NCBI GenBank assembly: GCA_015179045.1
Contig: WHUZ01000005.1
Location: 1,798,001 to 1,862,000 of the forward strand
Source of the DNA: Kalaharituber pfeilii
Lineage: Eukaryota > Ascomycota > Pezizomycetes > Pezizales > Pezizaceae
Length of the DNA stretch: 64,000 nt
Reading direction: 5' to 3'
The translations under genes were made by a program, and so were the position numbers. The notes under the pieces are model-generated. The model did not search any database. It saw nothing but the letters and a program-made list of their open reading frames with translations, and had not been told where the DNA came from. How positions within the stretch are numbered: position 1 is the stretch's first letter; every line of letters starts with the position of its first letter. This document shows, piece by piece, positions 35,501 to 46,618 of this stretch.

Positions 35501-35779
35501 CCTCGCTAGGCCAGCTGCTGCATATCTATAACGCTCATCATTAGGATCAAGAAGTTGGAGTTGCTTGCTGGAGGTGTTGCCAGTGTCCAGTCCCCAAGCT
35601 TGCTCCCACCGCTTCAGCCGAAGCCCTTCTGTCTGGAGGTTGTGCAGTATGGAGCCATGTGTGTAGCCAACTTCTTTCACTTCAGAATAGATGTTGGCAC
35701 AATCTCGAGCGACTTGGGCCAGTTGTAGCGTCAGTCCGGCAAGTCCAGCCAGTCCGGCAGCAGAGGCTGCTAATTCCAT
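32544..35779 (-). pseudogene. NOD-like receptor, HeLo / NB-ARC / TPR (copy C, two frameshifts)
   Basis: Exons by homology: 35779-34362, 34312-33978 and 33904-32544. Against A there is one extra A at 34978-34980, at the junction of the HeLo linker and NB-ARC (just before VGRECLLEQ). One base is missing near 34274 in exon 2 (TTTTCAAC to TTTTAAC). As written, the product would end soon after the HeLo domain (about 268 residues). All other positions, including P-loop, Walker B and seven TPR units with cap, are intact, which argues for a very recent break or for sequence error. Exon 3 shares its last five repeats with copy A almost exactly but has two different first repeats. Confidence 0.85.
32616..33497 (-). 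repeat. TPR-coding tandem repeat, copy C (7 x 126 bp)
   Basis: Seven in-frame 126-bp units plus the cap (32544-32615). Units 3-7 match units 2-6 of copy A with very few changes. Units 1-2 (MNHVSNMALVYNKQ and GTVHNMAVVYDEQ) are unlike those of A. Confidence 0.93.
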
Positions 35780-38700
35780 GTTGTGGAGGAGGTTAAACAA
35801 GCTAAAAAAATACACATGATGGTCAGCCTCGCAATGGTTGAGGAGATATCAGAGTTTGTTACTTGATCTGTCAGAATTGAAAGCAGCTCTTATCGCGAGC
35901 TCAAGCAGGTCGGTGGCTAGTCTGAAGCTTTCTACTACCACTTGAAATTGGATACTTGGGATTTTCACCGTACGCTTGGAGGCTGTAAACGGATATCGCG
36001 ACAGCAAACTCTTGGATGGAATATGTGAGGGAAACGTTAAACCACTGCCCATGAGCTTGCAGATTTCCTCGTGCGGGGAGGGCTATGGCGCACTAGATGG
36101 GGTAAGACACCCGCAAGTGGCAACACCCAGTGCGCCTCTGGGTAGTATACGAGAAACGACCCACAAGCACCATACGTGGAGAGCCTATGCTATAGTCGCC
36201 TTTGGCCTGACCCGTCATGATTGACTGAGCTTCAGGTGCTCGTGCCCCACGCAGCGCCCCAGCACCATCCTGGCGTCCGCGCCATGCCGCAGAGCCTCCT
36301 ACCGATAGCTGAGGAGCCTATACAGACATCGTGGAGCTTTCATTGTAGAGAACTTTATGAGTTGAAACCTGCTGAAAGATCAATGAGTATTGTATTTGAC
36401 TTACGCCCCAGTCACCGTATGGGTAATGATGAGGGTCACCTCAAGTACACCTTGGCACCCTTTCGAACGCAGTGTACGTGACGAACCTGGCGACAGTACT
36501 TTTTTTCCACTGATGATGCTGTTGTATCGCTCAATACACTCAACTAATGGTTCACCTTGGTGAATTAGGCCGACTCATTGGCCAATCATATCCATTGGTG
36601 TATCCGTCAGAACATAAATAAGCTGGTATGGTATGATAGGGTGTGGTGTGGTGTGGATGGTGTAGCATTGTATAGTATAGTGTAGACGATAAAATATGAT
36701 TTTATAGCAGGAAGCGATTGAATACTAATGGAGTTGAGAGTAAGCAGTTAGTTTACAGATTAAAGGGAGTAATAGTTCACTGTAAATTTGTATGATTTTG
36801 TATGGGCGGTGATCATGGCACTTGCCCACCCTAGCTAGTCTTCCAATGTTCCTCTTTAGGCAACGCAAGTTCGACGATACGCATATTAGCTGGACGTAGC
36901 TCACCTTCTGATTCTTCTTCTTCACTCTCGGTACGAGTGCACACAAGATAAGAACTTGACTGAAGAACTTGTGAGCAGGGTAAACGGGTCAACAATTTCT
37001 ACCAAATCGAGTAAAAATACCCAAGACTGCTTTAGAAGATCATAAAAAGGAATTGTCATCACTAGCCGAGTGTTTCAAAGGTGTATTCAGTGCAAATGGC
37101 GAGAGGGGCCTGAAGAAAGGGGAAAAAGTGATGATATCATTTGCCTATTAGGATGACTGAAAGCAAAGAAGATCTATTTGTGCCTACTTGCAACATATCA
37201 TATCCTTACCTCACGAAGGTTAGCGGAAGTGACCTCGGAGACTCCTGAAGAAACAATGCACAAACATATTTCCTGCATCTCCATGAGGCTCTCGACGAGT
37301 TTATGTCCTGGGTATTTCCTGTGCTTTCTTTTCGTTTCTTGCCTTGCTCAGCTACAATTTCGAAAAGTATTGCTGGGACCTCTCTCAAACCGATTTGCGG
37401 TACTCGTTTTTGGAGCATGCCTTATTATACTATACAAATCATGGGCTACTTCCAGAGACTCCGAAACCGGATATAGTTCACTAAACACTTTTCTGGATGC
37501 TCTGTGTTCCTCAATTGATAGTGAGTGTTTTTTTCCTTTGGGTATATCACTAATGGGTTTCTGGGTATGTGATCATATTTTAACTGGAGTTCGCATGGAT
37601 GAATTATGAAATTATTGGTGAGCTAGCTACTCCCTAAACCTTCCTCAAGAGATTTAGACTTGGTCTGGTTCCACTGCCATTGCAGTTGACGGACTCGAGG
37701 CTATAACTTCTGATAAGTGTAAAGTCCTTGGAGATAAAGTGCATGCGCTATTGTTAGATTTTTCTGGTGTATTGAGTGTTTCACTGTAATGTTAATGGGA
37801 GATTTGGGGAGCGCCGCTAGCACTCCCAGGTACGTAGCTGTGTCAATGGAGTTGCAATTGTTGAGACCTGCTTGTTTAGGCAAGCTAGATTCAATGCCAT
37901 GGTATGTCTATGAGCTGGGCATCACCCACCTTTTCTTCATCTTTGATACACATTGACGTTCTGTCACTTCCTACTACGTTTATACGTTCACCCTACGGAT
38001 TCATATTGACAGATACGATATCTGTGGAAGTAAACAGATTGCTGGAGATATATGGCCTGCCAATCGTGGGGAAATGTCCGGTTCTGTCGAGAACTGAGAA
38101 AGCACCTCGGCATTACGGTAAGACGTGAGATATCTCTGAAAAGGATATTTGGGGCGCTGGAAGAAAATTGTAGTTAGGGGCGGCAGCAGACTCTTGGGGT
38201 CGAGGAATATGGGTCTCGGAGATTGGAAATTCCGCGGGGAATTATCTGGTGCGTGAGGAGGCGCCGGGCGCAAATGGGTAGTAGATATCCCCAAACGGCC
38301 GGGAACTTGGAAAGGAGTGGACGAGGAGGACGGGTGATGTCCAGGAAGCCCTTGACGCCCAGGACTCTCATGATACCCGCTGAAGACACCATACTAGTGG
38401 CGTCAGGATGCTAAAAACTCTGCTGTTGCACAATAGTGTTTGCTTGACACAGGTGTAGTCTCAAGAAAGCCTGAGCAACCGCTATGCCGGCGCTTTTATC
38501 GATGTAGTGGGGATATTGCGAATGCTTCGTAAAAATCACCTATTAGAGGGATTATTGAAATGCGACGGCGGCTGTTTTTCGAGGGGTACAAGTAGAGCGA
38601 GCTGGGGATTTTGTCCTGTACGACAGCAAGCCAAGTGCTTTTTCTTCATACTACTTGTATGAACGTGGTCTCGAATAGTCTCGCAACCTCGCCTAGTTGC

Positions 38701-39498
38701 TCGTTAACCAGTAGAGAGGATGCTTTCTTGTACGCTGTTTCCATTCCAAACTGATGCAGGCGATGAGTCGATAATAAGGCTGGGATGATTTTGACATTGA
38801 TACTCTGTTGCTGCCGCCGGGGACCAGAGATCCTCACTTCCATCAAGCCATGCTTTACCAAAGACATGTGAATACACGTAACGTGTGCTCTACGTACGTT
38901 CACAGGCTACTTGGACTACTGTGGTCCCATTTTCGGCAGTCGATTTACGAGTTGGAGCTTGCATTCATGGCCCATTATTAGTATATGTCTCGATAATAAG
39001 CAATTAACAGTGAAAACTGCACCTTGATGATATTACTATAGGTTGCAATCTGTGCACTGGCCTTATCTCCCATCAGGTTACTGAAGTAATAGTGTTGCGA
39101 TCTCTATAGCTACTAAGTAGAGGGCTCATAAATTTCTCCGTCAACTGCTAGTTTTGTTGCACGTCAACTGCATGACGATGCCTGCCCAGCAAAGTTTAGC
39201 GTTCCTGAAACGTCTGCCAAACTTAATTTCGCGATTGAGGCTTAAGGACCGTCCCACAAAACCTCCGTCATGCCCCCGATCCCAACCACCTATTCATCAC
39301 CACTCTCCTTTCTCCAACGTCAACTAGTTTCAGCATCCCAGTAGACTTCTCTAACCTCTCCTGTGACCGTTTCTGCGTATTTTCTCGCCATCCTCGTCAA
39401 TGTAACTACATCTTCACTGAGCTACCCATGGTTCTTGGCTTCACTCTCCGTTTTCATCTTATCTTGGCCCCTTTAGCCTCCAGGACTGTCAAGTTCGC
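35780..39498. other. Right flank of copy C
   Basis: Shared with A (19000-24651) minus the insertion. Holds the promoter side of the receptor, the 86-codon frame at 36221-36481, microsatellites near 36635-36690, and decayed protein-like frames: plus strand 37178-37609, and minus strand 38903-38646 with LHQFGMETAYKKASSLLVNE. No intact gene recognised. Confidence 0.4.
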
Positions 39499-40352
39499 GT
39501 ACTGTCAGGGTTATGTAGATACTGGTCCTTGCTAACTCTCCCAGATATCTCTTAGTTCGCAAACTGACTAGAAACTTATGGACGTCCACTTTCTTAGACG
39601 ACATCTCTGAATTTTTGAATTTGAATCACAAGGTGTTCATGTTACGAATAGATTGATACTGTTACACCTGGTCTGCATTTATGCCCTCGTTACATCTGGC
39701 GTCTCTGGCGACGGGGGACGTTTCATTTTGAACTTGGTTCACAGTATGCCGGCACTTCCAAGTTGCAATCGGTAACTAGGCCCCCACTGAATGTTACCTG
39801 GATCTGAATTCGCATAATTCACAAACTGCAGAGTAACTTTATCGTCTAATCGACCTAATCCAACCAGACGAGACTGATCACATTTTTGTGACAGACAGAA
39901 CGGCGTCCAAAGACGGAGGTGGTAATTAGATTGTGGGGGCCTGAAACCGGAAAGGATAGAGCATGGAAGCAGGATAGTTCTTTCGAGAAGGAGATCAACC
40001 GAGGCGGAGGATATCTGCGCCTGGGAGGGTATTCATAGTTAAATACCCATTGTATTCCATCGTCTGAATTCTGTTCCAATTCTTTCTCCATACTCACTTT
40101 CTTTACTTTCATTATTTCACACGTATTCCTCGACGGAATCCATTATTCCTTCATCACTCGCCTGAGGCGCAGATAATTTTTTTCTGTTTTCTTACACACA
40201 CTTCCGCACCCACCGGAGAGCAAATCCAATTAGTTTTACTTTCTTACCTACCGATCATTTATCTTTTATTTCAATCCTTTCTCCTTTAAAAACACATATT
40301 TAGCCCCGGAGGCCTCAATCATACGTATCTACCAGTAAACTCAACGGTAGCC
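39499..40352. other. Unique sequence and promoter of the secreted-protein gene
   Basis: The end of the duplicated array is followed by single-copy DNA. The last 200 bases are pyrimidine-rich (TTTTTTCTGTTTTC, ACTTTCTTACC), typical of a fungal promoter or leader before the gene at 40353. Confidence 0.5.
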
Positions 40353-41354
40353 ATGAAACTTTCCATTCTTTCAGTCGCACTCGCCTTCCTCACTGCAGTT
40401 AGCTCTGGTATGCATTTGGCATATCTCTTCTCTAATCAATTAATTGCTGACTGATGTCCAATAGCACCATCCAGCTACTCTCCATCTGAAAATGTCTCCC
40501 TCGGACGACGATCTGCAGCCATGCATACATCAAGAGATGAACCACCCCGGGGCCCAGGTTACAACAGAGGCAACAATGCAAGCCAAAATCGTGGTAACAA
40601 CCGGGGCAACAACCGGGGCAATAATAGAGGCAAAAACGGGAATAATAGAAATGACGATGATGTTAATATGAACGTAGATATTGACATTATCAACATTGAT
40701 TTATCTAGCAATGTCGAGTATCAGAGATATCTCCGTGAGGAGAATGTACGACTTGCTGATATCAAAAGGCGGAGGCGAGAGGATGAGGAGAGGCGTAAAC
40801 GGGAGGAGGAGTGGTGGCGAAGGGGAAGGGGGAATGTATGTTTGCAATACCTAAAAGTTGGTTCCAAAGATGGCATGTTGACTTAGCCATTGCTCATTTA
40901 GGATATTGTCATCGTGCTCGTCACTGTTGTCGACGTTGAAGACGGAGGCCGAGGCCGCGGTAATGGCCGCGGTAATGGTCGTGGCCAGCAACGCGAACAT
41001 CGCCGATACGAACTCCTCCACCGCGAGGGTAACTCTGTTACCAAAACTGTTACAGTCACCGAGACGGAGACGCTCTTGGTGGGCGAGACGCCGACAGCTG
41101 TGGAATCGGAATCGGTGAGTGAGACGTCGGCAGCTATGGAAACGGAATCAGTAGGCGAGACGTCGACAGCTCTGGAATCGGAATCGGTGAGTGAGACGTC
41201 GGCAGCTATGGAAACGGAATCAGTAGGCGAGACATCGACAGCTGTGGAAACGGAATATGTGGGAACGGGGCTTGGAACTGGAGTGGTGCCGGAAGCGACG
41301 ATTGACCCCGATGCGCCGTATGCTAATGCAACGGAAACGGAGAAGATGATGTGA
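40353..41354 (+). CDS. Small secreted RG-rich, charged repeat protein
   Basis: Three exons are predicted: 40353-40407, 40465-40835 and 40902-41354. The introns are 57 and 66 bp and the phases agree, giving 292 aa. The N-terminus MKLSILSVALAFLTAVSSAP is a clear signal peptide with likely cleavage after Ala-19. Mature regions in order: an RGNN repeat (NRGNNRGNNRGNNRGKNGNN), an Asp/Asn-rich patch, a highly charged helix (KRRRREDEERRKREEEWWRR), a Val-rich strand IVIVLVTVVDVE, an RGRGNGRGNGRG block, then a 24-residue (72-bp) repeat of the type VSETSAAMETESVGETSTA present about 2.5 times, and an acidic end. No known enzyme domain. Low Cys argues against a disulfide-rich effector. It could be a cell-wall or matrix protein. 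The first intron falls right at the signal peptide end, a common arrangement for secreted fungal proteins. Confidence 0.7.
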
Positions 41355-41994
41355 GGAGAGTGTGGCAGGTTTAGCCGTGTATGACCAGAGCGGGGACGCA
41401 CGGGATGAAGAGATTCATAACACCTCAGCATTGTTCTGGGGGGAAGTGCACGGTTTGTGTCTGGAGTAATTTGACGATACGGATGTGTGCACTATCTACA
41501 GAATTTCTATAGCTATTTTGTTCTTATCATATAATGACAATGGCTCTCTCACTACTACACAGTAGATACTATACCACCTCTGACGTAACCCCATACGAGA
41601 AGAGCTGTCTCCTCCTACTCTATTGAGGTCCGATGCAAGAGGCCTTCAAGCGGGTAACTCTTGTTACTTCCGAAGTTGTACTCTGGCACCACTCTGATGA
41701 ATTGGTTCCATATAAAACAAAAAAAAAATAAAAAAATAAAAAACGAAAAAACGCACATTAGCAATAACTATTATGTAACTCTCATTTATAGGAGTAACAA
41801 GTTGTTGAGGGTAACCGTAACAACTTCGCCTTATACCACACCTACTAAATAAGTTTGTTTTTCCAATGCAACGGTCTGTCCCACTCACCCTCATTCTCAG
41901 GACCAGACGCCCAGCTACTGGTTCTTTAATCACATTTACCCGTCAGCATCTACTTCGGTTTTCGTCCACCAGCCCCGATCAGGGATCGAGTAAC
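41355..41994. other. Upstream region of CK2 alpha
   Basis: Contains an A-rich block (41718-41750). From 41866 an in-frame extension upstream of the CK2 start is open (see finding). No other gene seen. Confidence 0.5.
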
Positions 41995-42990
41995 ATGGCT
42001 CGTGTATATGCTGATGTCAATCAGAATATGCCCAGGTCATATTGGGACTATGAGAGCGCGAACGTTCAATGGGGCGTTTTAGAAAACTATGAAGTCGTTC
42101 GTAAGATAGGGCGAGGGAAATACTCCGAAGTTTTTGAAGGGATCAATATTACGAACTATCAGAAATGCGTCATCAAGGTCTTAAAGCCAGTGAAGAAAAA
42201 GAAGATCAAGAGAGAAATAAAAATCCTGCAGAATCTGGCTGGAGGACTGAATGTTGTTGCGCTACTGGATATTGTGCGCGATACACAGAGCAAAACCCCC
42301 TCGTTGATCTTCGAGCACATCAACAATACCGACTTTCGAATGCTGTATCCAAGATTTGAAGACTACGACGTTCGATACTACATCTTTGAACTTTTGAAGG
42401 CTCTGGATTTCTCTCATAGTAAGGGTATCATGCACCGGGACGTCAAACCACACAATGTGATGATCGATCATGAAAAGAGAGAGCTACGACTGATTGACTG
42501 GGGCCTTGCCGAGTTCTATCACCAGGGTACTCAATACAACGTTCGGGTTGCCTCTCGGTATTTCAAAGGCCCTGAATTACTTGTTGATTTCCGGGAGTAC
42601 GACTACTCATTAGATTTATGGTCCCTGGGAGCCATGTTCGCGTCGATGATATTCCGCAAAGAGCCATTCTTTCACGGAACTTCCAACTCTGATCAACTCG
42701 TCAAGATTGCAAAGGTGTTGGGAACAGATGCGCTGTTCGATTATCTTGACAAGTACAACATAGAATTGGACGCCCAGTATGATGATATCCTTGGACGTTA
42801 TCCAAAGAAGAGCTGGTACCAGTTTGTCACCCCAGAAAACCAGAAATTCATCTCTAATGATTCTTTGGACTTCTTGGGCAAACTGCTCAAATACGATCAC
42901 CAGGAACGATTGACTGCGAAGGAAGCAATGGCGCATCCATATTTCGAACCAGTGAGAGCTGCGGCTGCCAGACAGGCCTCCCGTTCTTGA
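41995..42990 (+). CDS. CKA1: Casein kinase II (CK2) catalytic subunit alpha
   Basis: 331 codons from [20 protein letters not shown], the standard CK2 alpha N-terminus. The kinase motifs are complete: Gly loop [31 protein letters not shown] (ATP Lys plus the CK2-specific basic stretch), [10 protein letters not shown] catalytic loop, DWG in place of DFG (CK2-specific), the [13 protein letters not shown] activation segment, and [20 protein letters not shown]. The enzyme is a constitutive acidophilic Ser/Thr kinase, working alone or with CK2 beta in nucleus and cytosol. The length fits the family (about 330-340). No intron interrupts the coding sequence. The frame is open upstream to an ATG at 41866, adding 43 residues rich in Arg, Ser and Thr with no acidic residue until Asp-38. 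I take the inner ATG because it gives the conserved start. Confidence 0.96.
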   Translation: MARVYADVNQNMPRSYWDYESANVQWGVLENYEVVRKIGRGKYSEVFEGINITNYQKCVIKVLKPVKKKKIKREIKILQNLAGGLNVVALLDIVRDTQSKTPSLIFEHINNTDFRMLYPRFEDYDVRYYIFELLKALDFSHSKGIMHRDVKPHNVMIDHEKRELRLIDWGLAEFYHQGTQYNVRVASRYFKGPELLVDFREYDYSLDLWSLGAMFASMIFRKEPFFHGTSNSDQLVKIAKVLGTDALFDYLDKYNIELDAQYDDILGRYPKKSWYQFVTPENQKFISNDSLDFLGKLLKYDHQERLTAKEAMAHPYFEPVRAAAARQASRS

Positions 42991-44855
42991 GGTTAGAGAC
43001 CCTAATGATAGATACCCTCCAAAAATAGCCCCTTTCGGAAACTAGGCAGACACTTCTTGCTCCAGTAGCTCAACCCTGAAGAACCGTCTCAACATCTGCT
43101 GATGTGGGCGGGAACCAGCCTGGGCTTTCCATTTAATTTATCTTGTCTCTCGATCTTGCCTTTACATATTTGTATTGCTTCCCATTGTTTCTTTATCTAT
43201 CATTGTCCCTTTCTCGTCGTGTCCTCTCTTGTGTATCGTGTATTAGGTAATGGGGTCAGGGGGTAGGGAGTTAGCCAGGTGGACTTACATAGAGCATGAT
43301 TCAATTGATTGCAGGATTAAAGCCATATGAAAAGCGGAGGACTAGGAACATGTAATGAGTGGAAGGAATATAGCTACATCAAAAGAAAATGAAACAAAAC
43401 GTTTCAAGAGGCTGGAGTATCCACTCTGAGCAGCTTATCATGCTACCTACAGGATATTAGGCTGTCAATATGTGAAATTCTGGCCATTCTGCGATGAGAT
43501 GCCTTTGAGGGAGGCAAATTTGATTTCTACGGAAAAAGACTTTGAATGTATATAAGTATGGTGTTTCTTAACTAATTAGACCAATGAAAGGATGATTTTT
43601 TTTTTCTTAAAAAAAAAAAAAGAAAACAAAGAAAGAAAACTGACAGAAAGTAGGATAGGGATTGGAGTTGGCCCGTCTGGGGGGAGGGGAGGGGTAGGGT
43701 AATGGTTCCTATACTGTAGGGTTTGTGTGAAAATTTAAGTAGAAAATCAGCAGACAGGGCTTGCGGGCTTGCAGTAAAATGGCGAGACCAAGAGTGGGGA
43801 TAGGGGCGGGGAGTGAGGGGGATTATAGGGCGGTAACAATATTTAGAGCTACTAGTTCAAGATTACATTTTGTAATCGTTATTTGACGAGAAACGGAAAT
43901 CCAAAATACCACGAAGTAACTTAGTAGCGGGATAGTGGTGATACAGAAAAAGCAAGCGGGTGGAAATGTTCAGGGTAATTGTAATTTTCGTGAAACCACA
44001 TCCCAGTTGAAGGGCATGTCTGAGTTTTAAGCGTAGGCATGCCAAGGCAAGCTTACCGACCAACAGATGGTACGGTTGAGGGTAATAGGGTAATTTGTCC
44101 GAACGCAATGAGCAAAAGCAGATGGCTTTTTTGATTTGAAATTTTAACTGAGGTTGTGGAGTGGTGCCTTGTGATCAGGTTGCAGCTTCCTGGTTCTATG
44201 TCGCGAAAAAAGGATATTCAAGCAGATCTAGATTCTTGTATGAGATAAGCAAGCAAGCTCTACGGGATAGGTCTTTGTAATTATTCGAGGCCAGAATCTA
44301 GAACAGAATCCTCGGATAGGGTATGCATGCAATTACATTATCTCCGGGGCAAGGCGTTCTATATATCTCTTTTCTACCTTACCGGTCCCGATCCCAGGAT
44401 CACGAGTCGGGTACAACCACCCCGAACTGGATATATACACAACCTTCCTGCTCCTTCCCTATACCACCCTTCACTACTACACCTAACGGCGCTAGATTTC
44501 TCAACAAGTAATCTTGTACCCAGATCTTCACTTTTCATTTCCGAGAAAAAAAAAGGAAAAAAAGAACCCTAGCGTTTTGGTTTTGTTCTCTGTATGCACA
44601 TGACCCAAACATAATGAGATACAGTTTAAAAAAAAAAACCCAAGCCAACACGTCAAAAGAAATGACAAATAATGAAAAGAACAATGAAAATAAAACACCC
44701 GGTTAAAAAAAAAATTCGGTGCACAGGCATAGGATGAAAGAGGAATCCCAGTTTGATGAGTTTAAGATGTATTTGATTTCGTGACGTAGAAGTGGGGGGG
44801 CGTGGAGTAGATGTGGAGTAGACAGTATAGGGATAGGAAAAAAATATGATGCATT
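42991..44855. other. Intergenic, 3' ends of two convergent genes
   Basis: 3' UTR of the CK2 gene on the left, then low-complexity purine-rich DNA (43590-43640, 43679-43830) and A runs (44540-44720), ending at the 3' side of the minus-strand RPS5. Short frames show no motif. Confidence 0.5.
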
Positions 44856-45805
<950 letters not shown>

Positions 45806-46618
45806 ATTTGCCAGTTGTTGATGTGCTGGTGAGGTTCTGTACAGGATTTTTTCCAACGTCAGTTCAAAACTTCGGGATCCGAGTAGCTTATGCTGAAAAA
45901 TGGGACACCCAACGTACAGCTGGTCGTGAGGGCGGGCTCTCTCCTATGCGGTAGTCGGTTTTCCTGAAACGTCGTCGTACGGGAATTGCTAGATTGCGTT
46001 GGTGTGGTACACTGGGAATTGTTACTAGTGACTGCAATTGTAAAAATTGTATGTAATTGTGTGGGCTGGGGTTTGTGCCCTAGCCCACCATCCAGGAGGC
46101 AATATTACGTGATCTCAAAGCGAAAATAACCTTTCTTTATACCCCAGGAGGCTTGGCATGAGACTGCCTCAGGGCCAGCGTCCTGAGACTGGGACGCCTG
46201 GCCAGAGCTAACCCTTTTGGCTTGCGATGTTCGCTGAGGGATTAGCAAGGGGGTGATAATAGCAAGTTACAAGAGGAAGGATAACTATATCCAATTGTCT
46301 GGGGCAGCGAGATACCGAGCCGAGTGCGAAGCTCTACTTATGCATGGGTGCTGATCGGCAGCTTTAGCCTGCCCGAATATGATGACGGCCGGTTTGCCGT
46401 GCCTTGTTCCCAGTGATTGCAATTAAGTGGCGAAAATCATCCCACAACCAGACTACCAATTTAGTGGACCTATTTTACGTATACATGCGGCGCGAATCCG
46501 AGTGCAAGGAAACCCCTTTGTTGACTTGCAGACAAACACTTCAATTCGCCAGGTAGCCTGTGCTGGATGCTAGAAATTTCCCACTGCTCGTCCGGTTTCA
46601 GATATCTACGCTTGTGAC
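45806..46618. promoter_or_regulatory. Divergent promoter region, RPS5 / CAS1
   Basis: 813 bp between the two start codons, with no gene inside. It contains an imperfect palindrome GTGGGCT...AGCCCAC near 46061-46088 with a 14-base spacer. Assigning elements to either gene is not possible from sequence. Confidence 0.6.

Larger units (their letters stand above)
31123..39498. repeat. Segmental duplication, copy C (left part missing)
   Basis: Starts inside the left flank at ATTATTAAGTACAG, equal to about 14407 in A and 25109 in B, so about 0.5 kb of the left end is missing. It continues through the receptor gene and the complete right flank to ...AAGTTCGC at 39498. It lacks the 1.86-kb insertion of copy A. 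Confidence 0.9.
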
